In this document: positions 22,735 through 34,250 of the stretch, in pieces
Numbering within the stretch: the stretch's first letter is position 1
How the letters are laid out: every line of letters begins with the position of its first letter
Origin: Pohlia nutans
Taxonomy: Eukaryota > Streptophyta > Bryopsida > Bryales > Mniaceae
Assembly (NCBI GenBank): GCA_022496805.1
Contig: CM040094.1
Span: forward strand, 9,695,501 to 9,759,500
Length of the DNA: 64,000 bases
Reading direction: 5' to 3'
Program-made: the position numbers and the translations under genes
The notes under the pieces: model-generated
What the model saw: only the letters and a program-made list of their open reading frames with translations
Told to the model about the DNA's origin: nothing
Database searches by the model: none

Positions 22735-25058
22735 ATGATAGAAGGGCGGGAATCTGCATGGATTCGTCCCACTGAAGAAAGACAAGTCTCAAACATGGAA
22801 ATCGACTTACCATCTGCCAACCTAAAACGGCTGCTTAAAGAAAAAGCAATCAAGGACGCCAAAAATGGTAGCGGAAAGAAGAACAAAAGCACTAGTGAGA
22901 ATGCAGAGAAGCCCGATGCCACTGAAGAAGACACTATTATTGTATCAAGCGACAATGAAGGAGATAGCGACAACCTTTTGCGTACCAAGAATGCCGTAGA
23001 CTGCACGAGAGAGCGTAGCAGGAAAGAATCCACAGACGAAGTGATGACCAACGCTCGTGGAAAAGGCCGCAACCAAAGCCCCAGCGTCAGACGGCAAGAC
23101 GATAACCAGCAGCGACATCACCAAAACGAAGATCGAGGCAGGAGCTTGAGCAAGTCGGCGGCGGCAAATTCAAAAGACCGGGGCAAAAGCGCAAGCCAGC
23201 AAGCCACGAGTACTGCAAAAGGCCGCAGCAAAAGCTCAAGCCGCAAGGAGGCACACACCACCGATGGCCAAAGGAAGAGCGGCAACAAGCAAGCGGCGGA
23301 CAACGATGCCGAACAAAGGAGGAGCGGCAACAGACAAACGAGGAGCAATGATGGCGAACTAGGAAAGAGCGACAACATGCAAGCGGAGAGCAACGATGGC
23401 GACAAAGGCACGAGCAATTCCGAAGACAACAACAACGCCGACCACAACGGAGACAAGAGCAACCCCGACACGGCTAACTACAGCCACCAGAAGAAAGCGA
23501 CTGCAACAATGGGAGGAGGCAGCCAAAGACCAACAGCGACAAAAAACGATGCCGCAGCAGGTTCGCAAGACAAGGGGAACGCCGCAGCAGAGTCGCGAGA
23601 CAAGAAAAACGTCGCAACAGGAGCAGGGAGCAAGGACGCGGCCGCGGCAGGAGCAAACAAAAAAATCGACGTTGCAGCTGGAGCGAGCGATGAGAACAAC
23701 GGAACAGATGACGACGGGAGCAACAACGACACATAAGAAGAATCAGAAGAAGACGCCTCTGACTCCATAACCCATGATAAGGTAAACCCCTCTAACATCC
23801 AGCACAAGAACATGGAGCTTGGGCCATGCAAGCCAAATTTTTGGCTTGGGTTTAGCCATATGGAAAGGCTTGGCAAGGAAAATGAGGAAGATGTAATTTT
23901 TATGGACGAAACCTAATAAGACATGGTAACTAGGGGTATGATTAGAGAAGAAGCCATAGAGCTCGTGAGACAATCGTGGCATACCCACGCACCCCACAAA
24001 TCCTCTACCCTAAAAAAAGGGAAGATGGAATTGTCGGGCAGCATTTTAACCTCACCCAAATACCGTTTAACATACCGGTTAACCCCGATACCGGTCTAGC
24101 TCTTGACTTTCACATTGAAATTTATTTTGAAATGAATTTAGAAATCCCACTCCTTCATGATGAAGCCAAAACCATGATTACTAATAGGCTTAATGACATG
24201 AACATTCCTCTTTGCCATGGGATCATAGATCCCATGGCGGTGCTTTGTTATAGCGTCAAAAGAGGGGAGCAAAGGGGGGTTTGGAGTGGAGTAGTCAAAC
24301 TCCACTTCCAAAACCCTGAAATTGACAGTATTAAAATGCTACAAGGGCTGCGCCTTTTTGTCCTCTATTATGACATCATTGACGAAAACTCTAACCATCC
24401 TTGCACAAAAAAAAATTTGGGCAAGGTTTGTAAGAGTTTTCATAACATTGCTAGGAATGATAGTCTAACGGTTAAGACTAAGAGCGATAACCTCTTAGAC
24501 ACCACCGCTAGCTCCCTCTTCCATGACATCTTGAGGAATAACTTCCTCAAGAAATACGATTTTGAAATCGTGGATGTCCAAAAGCGCACTAATGAATGCC
24601 ATGCATTCATTTTTGCACCTTCACCTAACCAAGCGGATAAGATTAGATTGCATCATGTAGCCGCTAATCACGAGGTAATTATGCAACAAAAAAAAGTGTT
24701 TAACACACCACGTATCTCTCCCGAGGCTAATGCTAAGAAAGATGCTATGTCTCTCACACTTTCCTACCTCCCCATTTTGATGTCGGTGGTTGACACCACC
24801 GAAGCAATCATCAAAACCATAGAGAGTAAGAACGTTGCCTCTGTGTGGTTTCATAGAGAAGTGGGTACTTTGCACAACGGTAGTGCAAACGTACAATGTA
24901 CGAATCCTATCGTTTATAGATCCTTTGTGAACAAAACCTTTGTTATTGGCGGGCATTATGTTTTGTTTACACCGCATAGAAGAAGTCTTGACGGCATTGA
25001 ACCCCCTACTAGAGAGTACGTGGAGAAGTGGGGGTTCAATGATATTAATGCGGCATAA
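22735..25058 (+). pseudogene. Retrotransposon ORF1, broken by stops and one frameshift
   Basis: A single long reading frame can be followed from ATG 22735. It has one stop at 23734-23736, a double stop at 23914-23919, and a shift to the next frame in an A7 run near 24012. Residues 1-330 are hydrophilic and low-complexity, with repeats of KSGNKQAADNDAE type, typical of a disordered nucleic-acid-binding tail. IIVSSDNEGD (about residues 68-77) resembles a SUMO-interacting motif. The part after the frameshift (24012-25058) encodes about 345 folded-looking residues with no motif that I recognise; no zinc knuckle or obvious RRM is seen. By position it should be the ORF1/gag-like RNA-binding protein. 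The region from 23946 has no in-frame ATG of its own, which supports one original ORF rather than two. Confidence 0.6.
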
Positions 25059-25084
25059 CGGCAACTCCTATCACCAAAGAAGAT

Positions 25085-25357
25085 GTGAAGAAAATATTGA
25101 AAGAGGATATGAAAACTATATTGGAGGAAAATAACAAAACCTTGAGAGCGGAGAACAAGGAAATGAGGATTGACTTGGAGGTGTCCATGGAGAAGAAGTT
25201 GAATGAAGAAAGAATCTTCAACGACGCCAAGCACAATGAATTACAATCAAAGATTGATGCCGTTCATATGAATATTATGCTAGCAATCAAAGGCCTTGGA
25301 GACATCAAGGGTAGTACTTCCCGCCCCACCATAGAGTATTCAAAAAATGTAGATTGA
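25085..25357 (+). CDS. Short coiled-coil ORF between ORF1 and ORF2
   Basis: Starts 26 bases after the ORF1 stop and encodes about 90 residues, rich in Glu, Lys and Asn with a heptad-like pattern of Leu/Ile/Met (EDMKTILEENNKTLRAEN), ending EYSKNVD. It could be the displaced C-terminal coiled coil of ORF1, since LINE ORF1 proteins often trimerise through one, or a separate small ORF. The ATG at 25085 is the first in frame. No enzymatic motif is present. Confidence 0.45.
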   Translation: MKKILKEDMKTILEENNKTLRAENKEMRIDLEVSMEKKLNEERIFNDAKHNELQSKIDAVHMNIMLAIKGLGDIKGSTSRPTIEYSKNVD

Positions 25358-25612
25358 AAAAAGTCTAAAGAATAGAATACATAGTATTTTTTATACTCTA
25401 CAGTATTAGAAACTCCCTACTTTATACTATATGCTATTCAATATTTTTACAGTATTTATACGACAGACTATCTAGTGTTATACAGTATAGAAATACCAAA
25501 TACATACATATACCATTTTGGTATACATATACTGTAATACTATACACCAAAAATAAAAAGGTACATACTAATACCAAAAAATACATATACGACTATACAA
25601 TATTTTTGTACT

Positions 25613-25860
25613 AATACCAATACCAATACCAATACCAATACCAATACCAATACCAATACCAATACCAATACAAATACAAATACCAATACAAATACCAACA
25701 CAATTACCAACACAAATACCAATACAAATACCAAAACAAATACCACGACATTTACCACTACAAATACCACTTCAAATATCAATTTAAATACCAATAAAAA
25801 TACCTATACAAATACCAATATCAATACCAACACCAAAGTAAATACCAACAACAGAACCAA
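25613..25860 (+). repeat. TACCAA hexanucleotide microsatellite
   Basis: About nine near-perfect TACCAA units run from 25613 to 25671 and then decay into TACAAA, TACCAC and related units up to about 25860. The array lies between ORF1 and ORF2 of the retrotransposon. Isolated TATACC/TACCAAA words continue on the 5' side to about 25500. Confidence 0.85.
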
Positions 25861-26041
25861 AATAAAAAACAAAGACAAAATAAGTTTTTACAAAAACAAA
25901 AGACATAAAAATACACAAAACAAAAAGAAATATCAAAAATCCGAAAAACAAATATCCCAACAAAAACCAAAAAACCAACAAACAAAATAAATGGACTCGA
26001 CCTAACGGCCTCGTCCAAAATAGACAAAGAAAAAAGTAAAA

Positions 26042-27552
26042 ATGGCCCAAAAATTTCCCCTAAAAAGAAACTTTTTACAACAAATATTAATACTATGCGG
26101 AGACATCAAAACCAACCCCGGGCCCATGCCCGACCTACTAAAAACACATCCACCTACTCATAAAAGAAGATCCAAAACATACTTTATACCAAGCACGATT
26201 AAATTACAACCAGAATACCAACATTTAGCAAAACAATTTTCACCTATCCTAAATATAACACATCCAAATCATACGGAAACTAGTAACGACTATCCACACA
26301 TATCAAACTACATTTACCAAAACCAACATCATCCATCACCAAGAATATTATACGCACTCATAGTTACAATAAGTCCATCGAAAGAAACATGTCATCAACT
26401 CTTAATACAAATCCCGAACCCGAATTGAACAACATTACTACTAGAAAAAATGTCCTCACTGCAAAACCCGCCTGAAAGGCACCTCTCAACCACACATCCA
26501 TACACGGAATTTACAAACAATAATCAAAACCTAATAAACCCACCAAATACAATTCACAAAGAAATCTATACTTTTATCCATCAACATAATGGTCCAATAA
26601 CCCTTCAAACACGCCTTCAAACCATGACTAATAAATTCCCATTTCTCCCCCATCAACTTATTAGAAAAAACCTTAAAAATACATGAACCACTACATGAAT
26701 ATAATCATCCCCCACCACTTCCTAATATACCCACAATACAACTACAAGAAATACAAACAACAAATCATAATACAAGATTTATTATATGGAATGCCTCTTC
26801 ACTAAATACGGCCCTTCTAAATTTACATGAACTAATTACCAACACACCCGATGAACCCGCCATCATAACAATACAAGAAACTAAAATTACCGCTACAAAA
26901 TCCACCAAATACATACAAAACCTATTTCCAAAACACAAATTAATTTTTAACAACACACATGTCCTAACAAGATGCATGCAACAAAGAATACCATACATAC
27001 CTGCAAAGGGAGGTCTCCTCACACTAATACATAAAAAATATGCATACCCCGGCAATGTCACTAAAATCCCAACCCCCAGAGAAATATCACCTTATCTACA
27101 AATAATAAAAATAGATAACAAACCATTACAAACGTGGCTAATTATTCACATGTATATGCCGTCACATGCAGAAGACATACAATATATACCAATGATCCAA
27201 CAAAATATAACACAACAAATCAATGCACATCCGAATACCACACACATACTATGTGGTGATTTTAACAGAGACATAGCACTCATTGGACGACAAAATGGAA
27301 TCGACACAACCCCACCACAACCGGAAGACATAGAATGGAGAACATTTACAAATAATCTCCAATTAGAATACATCCCAACAAATTGCCCATACTCAAGACA
27401 AGGGGGACAAAACTATAACCAAACCAGCTTAATAGATGGATACTACATCAAAACACCAGATAATACTCTATACATATCAACTACAGACAATGACCACAAC
27501 CTCAACTCTGACCACTCACCAATAACATTACACATACCAACAAACACCTTAA
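26042..27552 (+). pseudogene. Retrotransposon ORF2, N-terminal part: 2A-like motif and APE endonuclease
   Basis: ATG 26042 is the first start after an upstream in-frame stop. Residues 15-28 read ILILCGDIKTNPGP, matching the 2A ribosome-skipping consensus (D-I/V-x-x-N-P-G-P) after a short hydrophobic stretch. The frame is interrupted at 26426-26428 and 26684-26686. Another frame then carries an APE-type endonuclease: WNASS (about 26780), IQETK (26868-26882), a MYMPS segment, LCGDFNRD (about 27250-27275) and the terminal SDHSPI (about 27507-27525). These are the standard metal- and phosphate-binding motifs of LINE endonucleases, which nick the target DNA for reverse transcription. The reading frame is cut off by the foldback element at 27553. 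Confidence 0.8.
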
Positions 27553-28705
27553 ACACCCAATTCCCTAATTTTGCACTTGGCCAAGTGCACTCATTTCATG
27601 AGCAAACTTGGCTTTAAAAAAAATTGTTTGAAAAAATCTGTAAAAACAGGGATTTTTGTCTTTCTGCAATCTCTTCATTGTAAAGAAACAATTATTTACT
27701 TTAATTTTTATCCTTATCTTTATCTTTATCTTTTCTTTTTCTTTTATCTTGTTTTTTTTCCTAGTCTTCTTTCTTGTCTTCCTCTAATCTTCCTTCTTTT
27801 TCTTCTAGTCTTCCACTTGTCTTCTTTTTTTTCCTTCACCTTGCCATTTTTGGAGTTTAAACGATATATTTTTTAAAATAAAAACAAAAATCAGGAAGTA
27901 GGCTGAATCCAATACAGGCCCGGAAGAAAAAAAAAAACGCGCGCGCGCGGACCCTACTCTTCTTTTGACCCTCCCTCCCTCACTCCTCCCTCTTCCCTAT
28001 ATAAGCCCTCCCTCACTCTCCCTCCCTCACACTCTCCTTCCTCCCCTTTTCCTCTCTTGTTCTTCTCCCTCTCTTCCTTCTCCCTTCTCCTCAATATAAA
28101 GGAAGAAGAGAGAGGAGGAAAGAAGAGTGAGGGAGGGAGAATGAGGGAGTGTTTATAAAGGGGAGAGGGGAAAAAAAGGAAAGGAGTGGAGGGAAGGAGA
28201 GTGGATCAAAAAAAGAGTAGGGTCCGCGCGCGCGGACCCTCCCTGCCCGGAAAAACCGGAAAAAAAAACAAAACAAAAAAAAACAAAACAAACTTTTTTT
28301 TTTTTTTTTTTTCGTTTTTTTTTTTCTTCCGGGCCTGTATTGGATTCAGCCTGCTCACTAATTTTTTACTTTTTTTTTAAATTATCGTTTTAACTCCAAA
28401 AATGGCAAGGTGAAGAAAAAAAAAAGATAAGTGGAAGACTAGAAGAAAAACAAGAAGGAAGACAAGAGAAAGACAAGAAAAAAGACAAGAAAAAAACCAA
28501 GATAAAAGAAAAGGTAAGATAAGATAAAGATAAAGATAAAAGAAAAGATAAACATAAAGATGGGAAATAAATTAAATAATTGTTTCTTTACATCGTAAGG
28601 GATTGTAGAAAGACAAAAATCCCTGTTTTTAAGAGATTTTTTCAAACAATTTTTTTAATGCGCTTGGGGGCCAAGTGCATGATTATATGGCCAAGTGCAA
28701 AATTC
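27553..28705. mobile_element. Foldback element inserted in the retrotransposon, copy 1
   Basis: A 1.15-kb palindrome with outer inverted repeats TTTTGCACTTGGCCA (near 27568) and TGGCCAAGTGCAAAA (ending near 28702). Inner arms share CAGGGATTTTTGTCTTTCTGC and its mirror, and mirrored CT/GA-rich tracts flank a TATATAAG core near 27999. A perfect 22-bp GC-only-core palindrome lies at 28219-28240 (AGGGTCCGCGC and its mirror). The left part corresponds to the right part of the copy at 43745-45321, so the two lie in opposite orientation. No ORF beyond low-complexity frames. The right border is uncertain because it diverges from the other copy. Confidence 0.75.
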
Positions 28706-31700
28706 AAAATAGAATATTTTGAAGAAAATGCGCTGCAAATAAATGAACTCATCACAATACTATCAAATGACCAATTAACAAACGACCAATGGCAAATATC
28801 TTGTTCAAAACTAGATCACATGATACAAAAAAATTCAGATAAAATCCAAGAAACTTGTAGTGCACCACCACTCCCGACACTAACAAATTGTACTTCCCAA
28901 CAAGGAGGCTTCTTACCAAGAAAACTACAAAAAAACATGGAAAAAACACCTATCTACCTACCATTTAATTAGAAAAACAATTTACATAACAAAAAATTCA
29001 CAAAATTGGCAAGCACATCCAATAATCGAAGAATTAAAAACCCACACAAATGTAATCATCCCACCACTCCCAACCCAAGAACATAATCAACAAGAATGGA
29101 TCCAAACACTAGTAGAAATAGCCAAGACGGCAAAAATACAAGCCTGTAAAATCACCACGAAATTTACCCAAAGCTGTATTAAAAAAGCAATACTAAAATA
29201 CAGACAATTATACGACAAAAGCCCAAAGAAAATAAACAAAAAAGTATTCAAAAACCAAGAGACACCACCATTAGACTGCATACTAGATAGAAACAACAAC
29301 ATACTAACCAGTCTAGAAGACATAGCAAACGAAATCCACATACAACAATCAATTAGCAACAGGCCCACAGTACCTACATGCTACTACCAACCTGAACACC
29401 CACCACAATGTACCTGTGGAGTTAAACAATACCCATGGCATGATCTTGATGGCTTTGTAATTGAAAAAAGAGGAAACCCACCAATCCCACTACATAAACA
29501 CTTTGACAAAGAAATATACGAAATGTGTCTCAAGCATCTATCTAACAACAAAACACCAGGCCTAGATAAAATCCCCAACTCAATATTAAAAAATATGCCT
29601 GAAAGCTTCCACAAATTACTCTTTTTATTTTTTACCCACTACTACAAACAAAAACAAATCCCAGCCTCATGGAAAATAAGTCTAACCATACTATTGTATA
29701 AAAAAGAAACCCCGCACAACTGCCAAACCACATACTAATAGTACTTGCAAATACAATATACAAATTCTTCACCAGTACACTAACATACATACTATCAGCA
29801 TACGGTGAAAAATTCCAAATTTTACACGATAGTCACGAAGGATTCAGAGCAGAAAGAAGTACAGCAAGACAATTACAACTCCTCATAGCAGCACTAGAGG
29901 ACGCAAAATTTACAAATCAAGACATATACCTACTATATATAGACTTTAAAATGCATTTGGCCCATTAGATCACGCAAGACTCTTAGCTATAATGAAAGAC
30001 CTTGGATACCCAGAAGATGCAATAATGCTAGTTGGAAACATCTACTCTCATTCAAACACCATATTTACTGGAGAACACTTTGGCAAAACAAAACCAATAT
30101 CGATTCAAAGAGGAACCATACAAGGAGACACACTTAGCCTATATCTCTTCATAATTTTTCTTGAACCACTCTTGAGATGGCTACAAAGAGGGGAAAATGG
30201 ATACACATTTGGTACATCAAAAATAAAAATTAGCTCTGCAGCATACGCGGACGATCTAGCAGCTATATCAAACAATACAAAATCACTACAAATACAACTA
30301 AACAAAATTGATAAATTCTATGAATGGCCAGGCATGGACTTGGGAGTCACAAAATGCGCCGTTACTAGTTGCCCAAATAAATCCAAAATGCCACCAAAAA
30401 AATTTAAAACTCACATCACAAACCAAAAAATCAGTTACAGAGACGAGACATTACCAGTACTTCATCAAAATGAACCTTATGTATACTTTGGCATACAATT
30501 AGTTCCATCACTAAAATGGAAACTCCAAACACATATCACCACAACTAAAATAATAGACCAATGTAAACAACTATCAAAATTCCCTGCCACCATCAAACAA
30601 AGAATCAGTATGGTGGACACAGTAATTAGAGCACGCATAGCCTACAGCTTCTTTGCAGTCTCATACTCACTACCAACCATTAAAAAACTTGACAAGAAAA
30701 TTATTGCAATTCAAAAAACAATATGCGGACTACCTAAAAGCACTGCAAATATAATAACTCAACTTCCTCATGATTTATTTGAACTAGAAGCCTTCTCTCT
30801 AAAAAATGCCTACCTTAGATGCATTGGGGAACAACTTCGAAATGCACTGAACGATAAAGGGAGACTAGGAATAATATATAAAGGACTTATACAACACATA
30901 CTTGCTAAAGCCGGTGGTGCCGAAGACATCCCAAGAATTAAACGTCAAGATTGCATTACGTCACCTACAACACGAACATTATTCCTTTTGAAAACAGCAG
31001 GTGGTATACACCTTAAAAGCACAGAAGAAAACTTCCAACTCCACATCACCGAACTAGAACAAGAATGGCGATCTACAGTCATAAACGAACTACTACAATT
31101 AAATCCAAAACTCTCCATCAAATTATTATATAAATTAATGGCACACAAAATCTACAATATAAATCAAATCATCCTTCTCAACAGCACAAAACTAATGTCA
31201 CCAGAAGAATTTGAAATATACTATCAAAATCCAACTAAACTAGACAAAAGTGCACTAAACATAGCAGAACAACTCTTCTGTGAACCAAAATGCACCCTAG
31301 ATTGCCCAAATCCATGCCAAAAACACTTACCACCCCGTACACTGAAAGAAAAATACAAAATATATAACCACAGAATAATACCAAGAACTCCAATAAACCC
31401 CATACAATCCTTTCAACCTCCACAACCACAACAACCAGCCCCACCACAAAACATAAAAAACGATCCCATAAAATTCCCCATTCGCACAATATTAAACCAC
31501 AAAACAATTACAACAAAAGAAAAATATAAAATATCTAAAAAATACAACACCTATTTATGTCAATGGATAGACTCAAACCACATAACATACAATAAATGGT
31601 TAGAACAACGCGAACTATTTCCACTAAATCTACCAACAGTGATACATCATAATATAAACCTACTTACAAAATACTACACAGATCTTAAAAACAAACACTA

Positions 31701-31791
31701 TCAAAATATCATAAATACACAATTTACACCCGAACAAAATAGAGACACAAGACACATCCCACCCCCAACAATTAATAATCCCATACATTAA
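28706..31791 (+). pseudogene. Retrotransposon ORF2, reverse transcriptase part
   Basis: After the foldback the coding frame resumes (FEENALQINELITILSN). A frame change near 28950 leads into a linker and then the RT fingers: LSNNKTPGLDKIPNSILK (about 29541-29594) and PASWKISLTILLYKK (about 29660-29704). The frame is lost near 29711. RT motif A, YIDFK (29938-29952), is followed by a one-base deletion near 29953. From 29992 to 31791 a 599-residue frame is open, with IQRGTIQGDTLSLYLF (motif B), SSAAYADDLA (motif C with the catalytic YADD, about 30232-30261) and the thumb and linker region. The enzyme primes on nicked target DNA to copy the element RNA. Catalytic Asp residues in YADD are intact; the lesions make this copy non-functional. 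Confidence 0.85.
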
Positions 31792-32435
31792 AACATCCAC
31801 AATCGAATGTAATCCAGAAAAAGACATAGACACAAACAAATGCACCATTCAAACACAAAATGATAAAATCCACATATATGATGACAAAATGATAAAACCC
31901 ACATATATGATATAACCACCATTCTGACTACAAGAATAAAATGGTTATGGCAACAATATAAAAACAACAAATACAACATCCATAGACTAATACCTACTAT
32001 ACAACATTTGAAACGAAAATAGTCTGGTTATACCAAAGATACGAACACAAAAACCACAAAAAGAATACAATAAAAAACACCACACCATACCATTCCATCC
32101 AACATTCTAGACACACTAATAACAACATTTAACATAACACACTCATACTTTTCCTCACCAATTACATGTTCCGTGAAATCTACCCAATTCTACTCAACAT
32201 TCGCTAGAAACAAGATTTTTGGCTCACTAGGAATAGCCTTCAATACAAATGGAAAGGTATCGGATATGCACATCCAAATGACGCCGAAACAGCACAACAA
32301 GCAATACATTGGGCAAGACTAGCAGCAAACAAGACCCATAAACTGTCACCATTTTAACAATTCCAGACACCAACTGGTACCAAAATCTATCACCGTACAA
32401 CAAAGCCTTCCCGGATATGCACGCCATTATACATT
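31792..32435 (+). pseudogene. Retrotransposon ORF2 connecting segment, decayed
   Basis: The strong A/C bias of the ORF2 strand continues without break between the RT frame and the RNase H frame, but all three plus frames carry stops. An ATG(A)TGACAAAATGATAAAA(A/T)CCCACATATATGAT unit is duplicated at about 31857-31911, a local tandem repeat that may have contributed to the frame loss. No motif is recognised. Confidence 0.5.
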
Positions 32436-34250
32436 TTGCCGTGGACACCATTACATATGATGAACCAACAATACCAAGTGCTAGAAGCAAACAAAACCCG
32501 AAACGAACCACTTGCAATACACATTTGGTGTATTCACCATCAAAACAATAACATTGGCACAATAAACCAAATAGACACCATAAACACAACAATTGAAAAT
32601 CTACAAATCTTGCAATACCATACACAAACAACACCACCCACACCACCAAACACAAAAGTTAACATAAGCACAAAATGGAACAAACTCATATACCCACCCT
32701 ATAACAATCTACAAAACATGTGGATAGATCCCCTTCCAAATTTCGAAAGAAACACTACACTAAAATTTCTACCACAATACAGCTATTACACAGATGGATC
32801 CTTTTTACCACCTAAAGAAGCTGATGATGGCCATTGGAAAAAAGAAAAAGCTGGATATGGAATCTACAACTCATCTAAACGAGATGTACAAATATCAAAA
32901 AGACTACCAGGACTACAAACATGCTTCAGAGCAGAATTAATGGCCATACATGAAACACTTTCACTAATCACCACTAAATACATAAACGAACCTGCACATA
33001 TTTTTACTAACTGCCTCAATTGTATACATGTTCTAAACACACAACTAAAACACCCAACCCAACAAAACAACCACACTGATAAAACCATATTAGAAGAAAT
33101 GCTAAAAATGCTAAAAAAGAGAATACAACCAACCACAATATACAAAGTTAAAGCACACGCTAAAATTAACGGGAATGAACACGCAGATCAACTCGCAAAA
33201 GAAGGAACCATGAAAAGACGTTATCAATTTGCAGCAAATCCACACGAATTTGCACATACCACACCTTACTACTTCCAAAAAGACACATGGCCCGGTCTTA
33301 TCAAACGACCAGACAAAGGACCAGTTAGATGTTTGGAAGAATACATAAAGAAACATGACCGAGAAAATAACCTAGAAATACTGGCAGAAGACTTTCCCAA
33401 CATTAGCAAATGGACAACAAACTCCATCATCGACAACGAAATGTCCAATGACTTTTGGAATAATCCAGAAATAACAGACCCACAAAAAACAAGCATACTA
33501 AAATTTAGAACCGGTCAATACATGGGTAATGCCAGAAAGCAATTAATTTTCGGCATACAAAGATTCCCCTCAAAAACATGTCCCATTTGTAATTCACAAG
33601 ATGCAGATACATGGCTACATGTACTTTTACTATGCAAACAACACCATATACACGCACTAAGAACCAAAAGACACAATAAAGCGGTATGGAAATTAAGAAA
33701 ATTAATACTATCCTCAAATAAATCAAGATGCTACACTCTCATGAATGCGGGCACATTCAACAATAACCCACAAGAAAACACAGTTCCTTCATGATTATTA
33801 CCATGTACTTGTAATCAACAAAGATGTCAATGTAATGCCAGATTCAAACCAGATATATTATGCATTAAAGGCCTCCCATACCAAAGCCCACCTCCTCTAA
33901 ACCCCGATGATAACCTAACCATACAATTTATAGAATTCACATACACAAACGACAGATTTTCACCAGAAACAATTGGCAGATTTTTTTTAAAATACCAACA
34001 TCTAATTAATAACATCATACAACAAGGTTGGAAAGTAGATCTCATCATAATCATTACAGCTGGAGCTAGAGGAACCACACACATCCCCTCAATGAAACAA
34101 CTAGAAACAAAATTCAACATTTGTGAAACCTCCATAAAACACTCATTCAAAGCAATAAACACCATTGCCATACAATATGCCGGATCTATCCTTTTACATA
34201 AAAGACGTATAGAGAATAATCAAACAATACCAACAGACGTAGTACATTAA
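32436..34250 (+). pseudogene. Retrotransposon ORF2 C-terminal part: RNase H, CCHC and restriction-like endonuclease
   Basis: One frame is open for 605 codons except for a single TGA at 33792-33794. RNase H motifs are YTDGSF (about 32788), CFRAELMAI (about 32923), FTNCLNCI (Asp replaced by Asn) and KVKAHAKINGNEHADQLAK (about 33144-33200). A CPIC-x9-H-x4-C zinc motif follows at 33577-33633. After the stop come a Cys cluster (PCTCNQQRCQCNARF, 33801-33845), PD (33849-33854), EFT (33933-33941), an LKY (about 33990), GW-V, and GARG (about 34063-34074). This order (Cys cluster, PD, D/E-x-T, K-Y, GA-x-G) is the R2-type restriction-like endonuclease signature. RNase H would remove template RNA; the second endonuclease would cut target DNA. 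The RNase H Asp-to-Asn change would impair catalysis. Confidence 0.8.

Noticed and set aside
22686..23876. Several long minus-strand frames opposite ORF1 of the retrotransposon
   Set aside because: They are shadows of the biased codon use of ORF1 and have no motif, splice context or start context of their own.
25540..26050. Minus-strand frames rich in Val/Leu/Phe
   Set aside because: Antisense reading of the TACCAA microsatellite and A/C-rich DNA.
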